39,315 nt of DNA from Fimisoma avicola (GCA_018714945.1 DVMO01000081.1:1-39315); one strand, 5' to 3'. Positions 7,100 through 15,611 are shown, numbered from the stretch's first letter. The notes: generated by a model not told the origin, from the letters alone. Program-made: numbers and translations.

Positions 7100-7888
7100 A
7101 TGAAAAAGTCAATAAAAATAATTTCAATAATGATGATCGCAGTGATCGCAATGCTTTCTCTGGCCGGCTGCGGCAGTGACGAGGGCACAGACGCCTCAGG
7201 CGACATACCTACATATATAGCCATAACAGAACCTACATATGCACCGTTTGAATCCACAGACGATGACGGAAATCTGGTAGGTTTCGACATGGATCTGCTC
7301 AATGCCATCGCCGAGGACCAGGGATTCAAAGTTGAATACCAGATCTTCGAGTTTGACGCCCTCATCCCGGCAGTACAGGCAGGCAACGCTGACATAATCG
7401 CCGCCGCCATGAATGTTACCGACGAAAGGGCCGAACAGGTCGATTTCTCTGAAAAATATTTTGACAGCGGCAAGGTGATCGTTGTCACCGCAGACAACAC
7501 GACGATCAGCGGAGTTGATGACCTGACGGCGGATATGAGCGTGGCCGCCCAGATAGGTACCACCGAGGGCGAATATGTTCAGGAACTGGCCGCTGACGGC
7601 ACCATCGCCGAGGCAGTCATCCTCAACCAGACCACCCAGTGCATAATGCAGCTCCAGAACGGAGATGTGGACGCAGTCATCCTGGATGCGCCTGTAGCCC
7701 AGTATTACTTCAACCTCTATGACGACATCAAGCTCATAGACGCGCTCATCGATCCGGCTCCGATGGCCTTCGCCGTAGCAAAAGGCAATGACGACCTTCT
7801 GGAAAAGATAAACGCAGGACTTGCCAATGTAAAAGAAAACGGCACTTACGATGAACTTTATGCAAAATGGATAGAAGGACAAGAATAA
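7100..7888 (+). CDS. Amino-acid ABC transporter substrate-binding lipoprotein (orphan)
   Basis: A 262-residue extracytoplasmic solute-binding protein of family 3 (SBP_bac_3). It has a lipoprotein signal with lipobox LAGC (acylated Cys24), a Ser/Asp/Gly linker, and two lobes with family landmarks (YIAITEPTYAPFE, GFDMDLLNAIAE, DALIPAVQAGNADIIAAAMNVTDERAEQVDFSEKYFDSG). Ribosome site AGGAGGA. It probably binds a polar or cationic amino acid, perhaps arginine or agmatine given the ureohydrolase in the same operon; that is inference. No permease or ATPase gene accompanies it, and a terminator follows, so it must use a permease encoded elsewhere. Confidence 0.9.
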   Translation: MKKSIKIISIMMIAVIAMLSLAGCGSDEGTDASGDIPTYIAITEPTYAPFESTDDDGNLVGFDMDLLNAIAEDQGFKVEYQIFEFDALIPAVQAGNADIIAAAMNVTDERAEQVDFSEKYFDSGKVIVVTADNTTISGVDDLTADMSVAAQIGTTEGEYVQELAADGTIAEAVILNQTTQCIMQLQNGDVDAVILDAPVAQYYFNLYDDIKLIDALIDPAPMAFAVAKGNDDLLEKINAGLANVKENGTYDELYAKWIEGQE

Positions 7889-7912
7889 TAGCCCAAAGTC
7901 TCCTTATAGATC

Positions 7913-7942
7913 AAAAGGGATGCGCAACGCATCCCTTTTTCC
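7913..7942. terminator. Strong intrinsic terminator
   Basis: AAAAGGGATGCG (7913-7924) pairs perfectly with CGCATCCCTTTT (7928-7939) around a CAA loop, with T-run on the right and A-run on the left. It ends the ureohydrolase operon. Confidence 0.9.
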
Positions 7943-8014
7943 TTGCGAAAACCCGAAGGGAACGCAGGGTGCGGCCCCTCATTTTATATTGAAAAGCCAG
8001 CACAGGCGGCTGCC

Positions 8015-8938
8015 TCAGCTTTGTTTTATGGCCGCTGGCTGAGCTGGGCTCATGCTCTGCAGCAATATTCCTCCCAGGATAAGGATCGCGCCGATCAGGC
8101 CATAGACGCCGGGATTTTCATGCAGGAAGATCATTCCCAGCACCATAGCGCCCAGAGGATTGACAGAATTCATAACGGCAGCCCTTTCAGAAGTGGTGAA
8201 TTTTTGGGCCACTGGCTGCATGGCGAAACCAAAGCTGCCGCAGACTATCGCCAGAAATAGTATGGAACCCCAGCCTTCCAAGCTGCCCGGCAGGGAAGGT
8301 ACTTCAAAGAGGAAAGCTGCGACAAGGCCGAGGATCCCCATAAATGTCACCTGCAATCCGCCCAGCACCACCGGATCATCGTCCTGAGCCAGCCTGTTGG
8401 TCAGGATGATGCATACCGCATAAGTGACGGAAGCTCCCATACAGAGCAGTTCGCCGGATCCCAGCGAAAGACCGCTGCCAAGGCCTGTGAGGAGGGCAAC
8501 GCCCAAAAAAGTCACAAAAACGCTGAGAAAAATACGGGCTGACGGCATTTTCCTGTTTATTATCCCTTCAAAGATCGGGACGAATATTATCGCAGTACCT
8601 TCCAGCAGGGCGGCTGACGATGAAGAAACAGTCCGCAGGCCAAACATCTCAAAGGACATCATTGCGAAATATCCGGCTCCCAGGATAGTGCCTTTTTTCA
8701 AGACCGCAGGAGACAATCCTCTGAATTTTCCGTTAAGGACTGCAATGAGTACGGTCCCTGCCAGCAGGAACCGCAGACCCATGACCATGAACGGCGACAT
8801 GGTTTCAAGCAGCACCTTGCTGAACAGAAAAGACGCGCTGCGGGAAAGCAAAACCGCCGCCAGCAATATCTCGGCGCTCTTTCTGGTCAAAGTCAATGAT
8901 GTGTCAGCTTTCTTTGCGCTGTCTGATAAATCTGACAT
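8015..8938 (-). CDS. EamA-family (DMT) transporter
   Basis: A 307-residue inner-membrane protein of the drug/metabolite transporter superfamily, with ten predicted helices in two EamA repeats (about residues 22-150 and 165-295). Landmarks include a first helix ILLAAVLLSRSASFLFSKVLL, FRLLLAG-like MGLRFLLAGTVL, and the second-repeat ending AVMNSVNPLGAMVLGMIFLHENPGVYGLIGAILILGGILL. The substrate is unknown; such proteins export amino acids or metabolites. Ribosome site GGAGGT. It is divergent from a LysR regulator, the common arrangement in which the LysR protein controls the transporter. Confidence 0.9.
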   Translation of the reverse strand: MSDLSDSAKKADTSLTLTRKSAEILLAAVLLSRSASFLFSKVLLETMSPFMVMGLRFLLAGTVLIAVLNGKFRGLSPAVLKKGTILGAGYFAMMSFEMFGLRTVSSSSAALLEGTAIIFVPIFEGIINRKMPSARIFLSVFVTFLGVALLTGLGSGLSLGSGELLCMGASVTYAVCIILTNRLAQDDDPVVLGGLQVTFMGILGLVAAFLFEVPSLPGSLEGWGSILFLAIVCGSFGFAMQPVAQKFTTSERAAVMNSVNPLGAMVLGMIFLHENPGVYGLIGAILILGGILLQSMSPAQPAAIKQS

Positions 8939-9041
8939 AAGTTTTTACCTCCTTTTTGTATTGACTTTATTATATGTCCGGGAGTATATTTGAGTAAAGC
9001 GACAGTATTTCAAAATAATTATGACAAAAAATCAAAGAAAC

Positions 9042-9118
9042 TGCCGGGGCCGCTTGCAATTACCAGGGCCGATTATAACTTGCCAGGGCCGATTATAACT
9101 GCAGGGGCCGCTTATATC
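9042..9118. repeat. Four imperfect 20-bp tandem repeats
   Basis: Units start near 9042, 9061, 9081 and 9101. The two central units are TACCAGGGCCGATTATAACT and TGCCAGGGCCGATTATAACT and differ at one base pair position pair only; the outer two are diverged but keep GGGGCCGCTT. The spacing equals about two helical turns, so a protein could contact all four on one face. It lies immediately upstream of the LysR start, and in the space shared with the EamA gene. Confidence 0.8.
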
Positions 9119-9150
9119 CGCCGGAGGCAGTATTATGAAAAGGAGCTTCA

Positions 9151-10032
9151 ATGAATATAGAAAAATACAGGGCGTTGTTGTGCGCCATAGAAAAAGGCAG
9201 CCTTTCGGCTGCAGGAGAGGAATTGGGCTATACGCCTTCCGGCATGAGCCGGATGATCGCTTCCATTGAGGAAGAGACGGGACTTTCTCTGCTCATAAGG
9301 GGAAGGAACGGTGCCGTCCCCACCAAAGATTGTCAAAAACTGATACCGTATTTTTCCAAGATAATATTGGCAGGAGAGGAGCTGCAAAAACAGACAGAAG
9401 AGATCCAGGGCCTTGATACAGGGCACATAGCCATAGGCAACGCCTACGCTTTTTACTATGACTGGCTGGCAGAAACCGTTTCTGAATTTTGCAGCATGTA
9501 TCCGTCCATAAGAGTGACCATAACCGACGGAGCAAGCAGCGAACTTGTACAAATGCTTAAAGACTACCGTCTCGACATTGCCATTGTCAGCAGACGGCAA
9601 GACCTGCCCATGTGGATACCGCTCAAAGAGGACAGGCTTATGGTAATGGTGCCCTCAGGCCACCCTGCCGCCCAAAAGGGGATTTTTTCTGTCGCAGACC
9701 TTAAGAAAGAACCTTTTATAGAGATCTTTCCGGGAAAAGAAACAGACGAATCGATCTTTTTCAGGGAAAATAATATAAAGGTCAATGTTAGCCATTCCGT
9801 ACAGGATAACATAGCTGCCGCTTCAATGGTGCGGGCAGGGCTCGGTATAGCAATGATAAACGAGACAGAACTGAAGATGTGCCGCAGGGAAGGGATAACC
9901 GCCGTGCCACTGGATCCGGCACAGAGAGTGGAACTGGGCATAGGGGCAGGTGACATGGAGACAGCCTGTTCAGCTCTGAAAAAATTTCTCAGCTTTATCA
10001 TGCCTCGCATAAAGGAAGCAGGATTGTCTTGA
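9151..10032 (+). CDS. LysR-family transcriptional regulator
   Basis: A 293-residue LTTR. The winged HTH is at residues 1-60 (YRALLCAIEKGSLSAAGEELGYTPSGMSRMIASIEEETGLSLLIRG), then a linker helix and a two-lobed effector-binding domain from about 90 (GHIAIGNAYAFYYDWLAETVSEFCSMYPSIRVTI). The TPSGMSRMI recognition helix replaces the commoner TPSAVSRQI pattern. Ribosome site AAAAGGAG. It is divergent from the EamA transporter and probably regulates it and itself; the tandem repeats upstream are candidate sites. The gene's stop codon overlaps the -35 box of the rho promoter. Confidence 0.9.
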   Translation: MNIEKYRALLCAIEKGSLSAAGEELGYTPSGMSRMIASIEEETGLSLLIRGRNGAVPTKDCQKLIPYFSKIILAGEELQKQTEEIQGLDTGHIAIGNAYAFYYDWLAETVSEFCSMYPSIRVTITDGASSELVQMLKDYRLDIAIVSRRQDLPMWIPLKEDRLMVMVPSGHPAAQKGIFSVADLKKEPFIEIFPGKETDESIFFRENNIKVNVSHSVQDNIAAASMVRAGLGIAMINETELKMCRREGITAVPLDPAQRVELGIGAGDMETACSALKKFLSFIMPRIKEAGLS

Positions 10033-10057
10033 TTTTTTTCCGCCCACAATATATTAT
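10029..10057 (+). promoter_or_regulatory. Candidate rho promoter
   Basis: TTGATT (10029-10034), a 17-base spacer and TATTAT (10052-10057). It would give a transcript with a leader of about 85 bases before rho. Confidence 0.55.
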
Positions 10058-10112
10058 AAAATTAACTGTAGTTTTCTTTTTGAAAATCAATTCTTATTTT
10101 TCTTAGAAAGGA

Positions 10113-10136
10113 GCGGGGAAACAACCAATCTCCCGC
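10113..10136 (+). other. Leader hairpin between ribosome site and rho start
   Basis: GCGGGG (10113-10118) can pair with TCCCGC (10131-10136, one wobble). The only good Shine-Dalgarno sequence (AAAGGAG, 10107-10113) is 36 bases from the rho ATG; folding this hairpin would bring it to within about 14 bases. A five-codon mini-ORF (10139-10153) ends overlapping the rho ATG. Confidence 0.4.
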
Positions 10137-10149
10137 AAATGGTACCGCA

Positions 10150-11577
10150 ATGAGCGATAAAACTTTAGAGAGCGAAGGCATGACCCAGGGGCAAGAGGAA
10201 CAAACTCAGACAGGGCCGGCAGCAGACACACCGGAAAAACCCGTGATCCGGGCAAAAGCCAAAACTCCCGCCACAGGAAAACGCACTGTCCGAAAGACGG
10301 CCAGACAAGTCCAGGAAACCCAGGCAAAAGACCTTGAAGCAGAACCGGCAGCAGATACGATAACACAGGCACAGTCTCCCGCAGAGACTATGCCGTCAGA
10401 AAGCAGCCAGCCGGCAGAAAAAACTCAGGCCGCCGCATCCAGGACCGAAGAAGAACGGCCGGAAGTGGAAGGCATCCTCGAAATACAAGAAGAAAATAAT
10501 TTTGGATTTCTAAGGTTCAACAACTTTCTCACAAGCGAAAAAGACATCTATGTATCACCGACACAGATCCGCAGATTCAACCTCAAGACAGGAGATAAGA
10601 TAAAAGGCATAAGCAGGCTGCCGAAAGACGGAGAACGATTCGGCGCTCTTCTTTATGTGCTGACTGTCAACGGCGATGAACCGGGAGTAGCCATGCGCAG
10701 GCCGGATTTTGAAGATCTGACACCGGTATTTCCATACGAGCGTATCAGGCTCGAAAACGGCAGCCGTGAACTTTCAATGCGTCTCATAGATCTTGTGGCG
10801 CCCATCGGAAAGGGACAGAGAGGTCTCATAGTAGCGCCGCCCAAAGCCGGCAAGACCGTATTGCTCAAGAGCATAGCCAGCGCCATCGAAAAAAGCTATC
10901 CGGAAATGGAACTTATCGTCCTCCTGGTAGATGAAAGGCCGGAAGAAGTCACAGATATGAAGCGCTCTTTAAAGAGCGGCGAAGTCATATATTCCACCTT
11001 TGACGAACTCCCCCAGCACCATGCAAAGGTGGCCGAAATGGTACTTGCCAGAGCCAAGAGGCTGGTTGAGCACAAGAAGGATGTGGTAATATTACTTGAC
11101 AGCATAACAAGGCTGGCAAGGGCCTATAACATGGTAGTGCCTGCGTCCGGAAGGACGCTTTCAGGAGGTTTCGATCCGGGGGCTTTCCACAAACCGAAAA
11201 AATTCTTCGGAGCGGCCAGAAAGCTGGAAGAAGGAGGTTCCATCACGATCCTTGCCACCGCCCTTGTGGAGACCGGCAGCCGTATGGACGATGTCATCTT
11301 TGAGGAATTTAAGGGTACCGGAAACATGGAACTGCATCTGGACAGGAAACTTTCCGAAAAACGGATATTTCCTGCCATCAGCCTCAATAAATCCGGGACC
11401 AGGAGAGAGGATCTGCTCATGGATCAGGACGAACTGGAAGCCATATGGACAATGCGAAGGGCTCTTGCAAACAGCAATCCTCAGGAAGTGACAGAGACCA
11501 TCATAGAAAATCTGGCCCATACCAGGAACAACAAAGACTTTATACAAGTCATCAAAAAAGTTATGCTAAACGACTGA
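10150..11577 (+). CDS. rho: Transcription termination factor Rho
   Basis: The hexameric RNA helicase that terminates transcription. Length 475. Residues 1-105 are a low-complexity extension rich in Ala, Glu, Gln, Thr and Pro. The RNA-binding cold-shock-like domain is at about 107-180 (EGILEIQEENNFGFLRF...DIYVSPTQIRRFNLKTGDKIKG). The ATPase domain follows with Walker A PPKAGKT (230-236), VDERPEEVTDM, Walker B VVILLDSITRLARAYN, and the Q/R-loop region GGFDPGAFHKPKKFFGAARKLEEGGS. Unlike many Rho proteins, the extension lies ahead of the RNA-binding domain. The ATG at 10150 has no close ribosome site. First gene of a run reaching 18031. Confidence 0.96.
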   Translation: MSDKTLESEGMTQGQEEQTQTGPAADTPEKPVIRAKAKTPATGKRTVRKTARQVQETQAKDLEAEPAADTITQAQSPAETMPSESSQPAEKTQAAASRTEEERPEVEGILEIQEENNFGFLRFNNFLTSEKDIYVSPTQIRRFNLKTGDKIKGISRLPKDGERFGALLYVLTVNGDEPGVAMRRPDFEDLTPVFPYERIRLENGSRELSMRLIDLVAPIGKGQRGLIVAPPKAGKTVLLKSIASAIEKSYPEMELIVLLVDERPEEVTDMKRSLKSGEVIYSTFDELPQHHAKVAEMVLARAKRLVEHKKDVVILLDSITRLARAYNMVVPASGRTLSGGFDPGAFHKPKKFFGAARKLEEGGSITILATALVETGSRMDDVIFEEFKGTGNMELHLDRKLSEKRIFPAISLNKSGTRREDLLMDQDELEAIWTMRRALANSNPQEVTETIIENLAHTRNNKDFIQVIKKVMLND

Positions 11578-11602
11578 GATAAATTACAATACGGGGATTT
11601 CA

Positions 11603-12730
11603 ATGGATTTAAAGAAGATCTTTCTCAAAAACGCCTGTCCCACATCAATAGGAGGTCAGGCCATAATGGAAGGGATAATGATGCGGGGGCCGAAGAAAAC
11701 GGCCATTGCTGTCCGGCTGGCCGACGGCAATATACATATGAAGACGCAGCCTGCACCGGTGCCGAGCAAATGGGGCAAGATACCTGTTATCCGGGGCGTA
11801 GTCAATTTCGTGTCATCGCTGGTGCAGGGCACAAAAGTCCTCATGTATTCGGCCGACATCATTGAGGAAAATTATCCTGACGAATACGAAAAGGACAAGT
11901 TTGATATATGGATAGAGAACAAATTCGGCAAGGAAAAGTCATGGAAAATACTGATGTTTTTTTCTGTTGCCGTAGCCATAGTCCTTTCTGTAGCAATATT
12001 TATGCTGCTGCCTACGGTGGCGGTAGGACTCTTATCAAAGGTGACAGACAGCGTCATACTGCTCAATCTGGCAGAGGGAGCTGTCCGCCTTATCATCTTT
12101 ATAGGCTATATTGCCCTTATCGCACGGATGGGCGAGATCAAGACCGTTTTCCAGTATCACGGAGCAGAACACAAGACCATACACTGCTTTGAAAACGGCC
12201 TGCCGCTGACGCCGGAAAATGCGCAGCAGTTCTATACACTGCATCCTCGCTGCGGAACAAGTTTCCTTATGTTCGTGATGGTGATAGCCATTCTCGTACA
12301 TGCTCTCATGGGATGGCCCAATGTATGGATAAGGCTGATAAGCAGGATACTCGTCCTGCCGCTTATCGCAGGGCTTTCATATGAACTGCTCAAATGGGCC
12401 GGCAGGAGCGATAATATCGTAGTAAAGGTGCTCAGCCTTCCTGGGCTTTATCTGCAAAAGCTTACGACAAACGAGCCGGACGATAAGCAGCTTGAGGTGG
12501 CCATAGCCGCCCTTAAAGCGGTACTGCCTGAAAACGATACCCCTTACTTTGAGGGGCTTTGCGACCTTGACGGAGAACCGATAAAGAACAATGCCGCAGA
12601 GGAGGATGACGCAGCGTCTGCCGCCGCAGACGGAAATACAGCAGACGGAGAGGATACTGACGAAGAAGGAGGTTGTGACCATGAGCCTGCCGCTGAAGGA
12701 ACTGATCAGCTACGGTCAGACCCAGCTTGA
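11603..12730 (+). CDS. DUF1385 (YqhQ-family) membrane protein
   Basis: A 375-residue protein matching DUF1385/YqhQ from CPTSIGGQAIMEGIMMRGP near the N-terminus to the FQYHGAEHKTIHCFE motif and HPRCGTSFLMFVM in the middle. About four to five transmembrane helices lie between residues 110 and 270. The conserved His, Glu and Cys residues suggest metal or peptidase-like chemistry, but function is unproven. The last 45 residues are an acidic tail (EEDDAASAAADGNTADGEDTDEEGG) that overlaps the prmC start by 50 bases. It begins 25 bases after rho; DUF1385 next to rho and prmC is a usual Firmicute arrangement. Confidence 0.9.
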   Translation: MDLKKIFLKNACPTSIGGQAIMEGIMMRGPKKTAIAVRLADGNIHMKTQPAPVPSKWGKIPVIRGVVNFVSSLVQGTKVLMYSADIIEENYPDEYEKDKFDIWIENKFGKEKSWKILMFFSVAVAIVLSVAIFMLLPTVAVGLLSKVTDSVILLNLAEGAVRLIIFIGYIALIARMGEIKTVFQYHGAEHKTIHCFENGLPLTPENAQQFYTLHPRCGTSFLMFVMVIAILVHALMGWPNVWIRLISRILVLPLIAGLSYELLKWAGRSDNIVVKVLSLPGLYLQKLTTNEPDDKQLEVAIAALKAVLPENDTPYFEGLCDLDGEPIKNNAAEEDDAASAAADGNTADGEDTDEEGGCDHEPAAEGTDQLRSDPA

Positions 12731-13598
12731 AAATGCCGGCATAGAAGATGCGGCAAGGGATGCAAGGGGACTTTACTGTTTTCTGGATAAGCTGGACAAT
12801 GTGGGCCTTATGATGCACTGGCAGGATGTGCTCCAGGACAATCAATGCGAGGCTTATTTTGAACTTATCGGCCGGAGAGCCGGAGGAGAGCCATTTCAAT
12901 ATATAACAGGGACCCAGGAATTCATGGGATTTACTTTCCATGTCAATCCGTCGGTACTCATACCGCGCCAGGATACGGAAACCATGGTCGAGGATGCGGT
13001 GGAACTGATAACCAAAGGATCCCTGCGGGGAGAGGAATACGCAAAGGCATCCGCGATCAAAGAGGTGCTGGATCTCTGCTGCGGCAGCGGGGCTATAGGC
13101 ATTTCCCTTGCCAAACTGTGTCCAAAAGTCAAGGTCACATGCAGCGACATAAGCGGTGAAGCTGTCAAAACAGCCAGAGGGAACGCTGCCGCACTGGGCT
13201 GCAGATCCGTGAAATTTGAAGAAGGAGATATGTTCGCTCCTTTTAGCGGCAAACTTGGAAAGAAAAAATTCGATATGATAATCTCAAATCCGCCGTATAT
13301 TGCCAGCCATGTGATACCTTCGTTACAGAGGGAAGTAAAAGACCATGAGCCGATGAGCGCCCTTGACGGCGGCGCAGATGGCCTGGATTTTTACAGGCGC
13401 ATAGCCGAAGAAGCAGCCGCATATCTGCAAAAAAATGGCCTTCTGATGCTTGAGATCGGCTGTGACCAGGGCGGGACAGTCCCGGAGCTCATTGAAAACA
13501 GCGGAAGATTTAAGGATATATGCTGTCTGAAAGATCTGGCCGGAAAAGACAGGATAATCGCAGCCAGGCTCAGAGGGAAAAAGACAAGTAGGGCATAA
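12681..13598 (+). CDS. prmC: Peptide chain release factor N5-glutamine methyltransferase PrmC
   Basis: Methylates the glutamine of the GGQ motif of RF1 and RF2, improving translation termination. The start at 12681 is chosen because GAAGGAGG lies just upstream; the frame stays open further upstream. This gives 305 residues. The SAM-binding motif DLCCGSGAIGISLAKL is at about 131-146 and the catalytic NPPY at 203-206 in IISNPPYIASHV; the N-terminal helical bundle contains GEPFQYITGTQEFMG and RQDTETMVE. Its substrate RF1 (prfA) is normally the next gene but here lies 18 kb away. Confidence 0.95.
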   Translation: MSLPLKELISYGQTQLENAGIEDAARDARGLYCFLDKLDNVGLMMHWQDVLQDNQCEAYFELIGRRAGGEPFQYITGTQEFMGFTFHVNPSVLIPRQDTETMVEDAVELITKGSLRGEEYAKASAIKEVLDLCCGSGAIGISLAKLCPKVKVTCSDISGEAVKTARGNAAALGCRSVKFEEGDMFAPFSGKLGKKKFDMIISNPPYIASHVIPSLQREVKDHEPMSALDGGADGLDFYRRIAEEAAAYLQKNGLLMLEIGCDQGGTVPELIENSGRFKDICCLKDLAGKDRIIAARLRGKKTSRA

Positions 13599-13628
13599 GG
13601 TACAATGACCGTCTGAATGGGGAAAAAT

Positions 13629-14453
13629 ATGTTCAACATAAAAGACAAACTGTATATAGCCACATTTCAGCAGGATGCTGCAGCGGTTGCCGCAGAGTAT
13701 GGACTTGGTCTTGAGATCAACCATACCTGCATATCCGAAGACCTTGACCCGGACAAACGCCGGAGGCTGATCGACAGCATCAGCAGGGATCTCCATGTTT
13801 CAGGCGGGCACCTTGTGCCGCTGGTCCACGGACCTTTTACGGAAATATATCCTGCGGCAATAGACCGCAGAGCCCGCGACATGGCAGCAGAGCGGCTGGA
13901 GGAAGCCTACGGAGTATGCCGGGCCATCGGCTCTCAAAAGATGATCGTGCATACCGGATGGCTGCCTTTTATATATTTTAAAGAATGGCAGGCCGAAAAA
14001 GGCGCCCGGTTCTGGCATGGCTTTATGGCCCATAAGCCGGAGGATTTTGGCCTGCTGGTAGAAAATGTCCTCGAAGACGAGCCATACATGCTGCTGGACT
14101 TCATGATGAGGGTGGCAGAAATTTCCGCAGGATCTGACGGCTTCATTCCGGACGGGTCGGTTTCAAAACGAATAAGGCTCTGCCTTGATATCGGGCATGC
14201 CCATGCCATGACAGGGCCGGATATGCCTGTTGAAAAATGGATAGAGATCCTGGGCGGCCTGATAGGGCATTTTCATCTTCATAATAATGACGGCACAGCC
14301 GATACACACAGCGCCTTTGACAGGGGATCGATGGATATGGAATCTGTCTTTTCCGCCATAAGGGAGCATTGCAGCCCTGATGTCACTTTTACCATAGAGG
14401 CGGGGGACTGCAGGGCATGTGCGGAATGGCTCAGTTCACACGGTTACATATGA
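13629..14453 (+). CDS. TIM-barrel protein of the xylose isomerase/AP endonuclease 2 superfamily
   Basis: About 274 residues. Start at 13629 is preferred because GGGGA lies five bases upstream; an earlier in-frame ATG is at 13617. Superfamily signs are conserved His/Glu/Asp on successive strands: GLGLEINHTCI, GHLVPLVHGPFTEIYPA, QKMIVHTGW, RIRLCLDIGHAHAM, IGHFHLHNNDGTADTHSAF and the final VTFTIEAGD. These would form a divalent-metal site, as in sugar-phosphate isomerases/epimerases. The substrate is unknown. It lies 30 bases after prmC and 27 before cobT, so it is cotranscribed with both; a role linked to cobamide lower-ligand metabolism is possible but only inferred. Confidence 0.75.
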   Translation: MFNIKDKLYIATFQQDAAAVAAEYGLGLEINHTCISEDLDPDKRRRLIDSISRDLHVSGGHLVPLVHGPFTEIYPAAIDRRARDMAAERLEEAYGVCRAIGSQKMIVHTGWLPFIYFKEWQAEKGARFWHGFMAHKPEDFGLLVENVLEDEPYMLLDFMMRVAEISAGSDGFIPDGSVSKRIRLCLDIGHAHAMTGPDMPVEKWIEILGGLIGHFHLHNNDGTADTHSAFDRGSMDMESVFSAIREHCSPDVTFTIEAGDCRACAEWLSSHGYI

Positions 14454-14480
14454 CCATATAATATGCAAAGGAGATCAGCT

Positions 14481-15611
14481 ATGGAAAATCGTTTAAAAGG
14501 AATCCTTCAGACCATCGCACGAGACGGAGGTCTCTGTGAAGATGCGGTCACGGCTGCAAATGAACGGCAGGCAGTCCTTGCTAAACCTACGGGAGCGCTG
14601 GGAAAACTGGAGGACATCTCAATACATATGGCCGGGATCACCGGCAATGTGCTCAACGATATTGATAAAAAAGCTATCGTCATAATGTCCGCCGACAACG
14701 GAGTTGTTGAAGAGGGGGTGGCCTCGGCTCCCCAGTCGGTAACCCTTTCCCAGACCATCAACTTCACGCGGCATTATACAGGCGTCAGTTCCATAGCCAG
14801 GCATTTTGGCATAGACCTGCTTGTTGTGGATATGGGGGTCAAACTGCCTATCCCCAATAAGCTGTATACAGATTCGCCTATCGAGAACGGCCGGCTTACG
14901 GGAAAGATACTTAACCGCAGCCTGGGCAGAGGCACAAAGAATCTGGCAAAAGAACCTGCCATGACGAGGGAGCAGGCAATAACGGGGATATTGACAGGTG
15001 TTGAAGCAGCCTGCGCCATAAAAAACTGCGGGTATGACATTTTTGGCGTAGGGGAAATGGGGATAGGAAATACGACCACCAGCGCCTGTGTGCTTGCTGC
15101 CCTGACAGGAAAACCTGCCGCTGCGGTGGTGGGCAGAGGCGGAGGGCTGAACGATCAGGGCCTGACCAAAAAGACCCGCATAGTGAGCCGTGCAGCCGCC
15201 GGATGTGAAGGGGACGATGTGATCGGGATCCTTTCCAAAGTAGGAGGGTTTGACATATGCGCCATGACGGGCGCTTTTCTGGGAGCGGCTTACTACAGGA
15301 TTCCTGTGGTAATTGACGGATACATTTCGGCGGTAGCAGCGCTGGCTGCGTCCAAGATGGCGCCAAATGCTGTCAATTTCATGTTTGGCTCTCATCTTTC
15401 AAAGGAGCAGGGGTATATGGTGGCCATGGAGGCCCTGGGCATAAGCCCTTATTTTGATCTGTCCATGAGACTTGGAGAGGGCAGCGGCTGTCCTATAAGC
15501 TTCAACATAATCGAGACTGCCTGTGCCGCCATGAGCGGCATGGCGACCTTTGACGAGGGGGCCATTGACGCCGATTATCTGGCAGAAGCCAAGAAAGGTA
15601 ACTTTTTCTGA
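14481..15611 (+). CDS. cobT: Nicotinate-nucleotide--dimethylbenzimidazole phosphoribosyltransferase
   Basis: Transfers phosphoribose from nicotinate mononucleotide to the lower-ligand base, giving alpha-ribazole phosphate for cobamide assembly. Start 14481 is chosen for the AAGGAGA site upstream; an ATG at 14463 is in frame but lacks one. The 376 residues include KPTGALGKLE, MSADNGVVEEGVASAPQSVT, GVGEMGIGNTTTSA (189-201), GRGGGLNDQGL and the catalytic Glu in LGEGSG (about 331-336). No benzimidazole synthesis genes are visible, so the base used cannot be deduced. Its stop overlaps the cobU start. Confidence 0.95.
   Translation: MENRLKGILQTIARDGGLCEDAVTAANERQAVLAKPTGALGKLEDISIHMAGITGNVLNDIDKKAIVIMSADNGVVEEGVASAPQSVTLSQTINFTRHYTGVSSIARHFGIDLLVVDMGVKLPIPNKLYTDSPIENGRLTGKILNRSLGRGTKNLAKEPAMTREQAITGILTGVEAACAIKNCGYDIFGVGEMGIGNTTTSACVLAALTGKPAAAVVGRGGGLNDQGLTKKTRIVSRAAAGCEGDDVIGILSKVGGFDICAMTGAFLGAAYYRIPVVIDGYISAVAALAASKMAPNAVNFMFGSHLSKEQGYMVAMEALGISPYFDLSMRLGEGSGCPISFNIIETACAAMSGMATFDEGAIDADYLAEAKKGNFF

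Noticed and set aside
9042..9118. CRISPR array
   Set aside because: The units are contiguous 20-mers without unique spacers.
8939..9150. Short ORF starting at the ATG just before the LysR gene
   Set aside because: It runs out of frame into the LysR coding sequence, which has its own good ribosome site and clear HTH domain.
13571..13628. Cobalamin riboswitch before the cob genes
   Set aside because: The gap after prmC is only about 30 bases, too short for the element, and no B12-box is seen.
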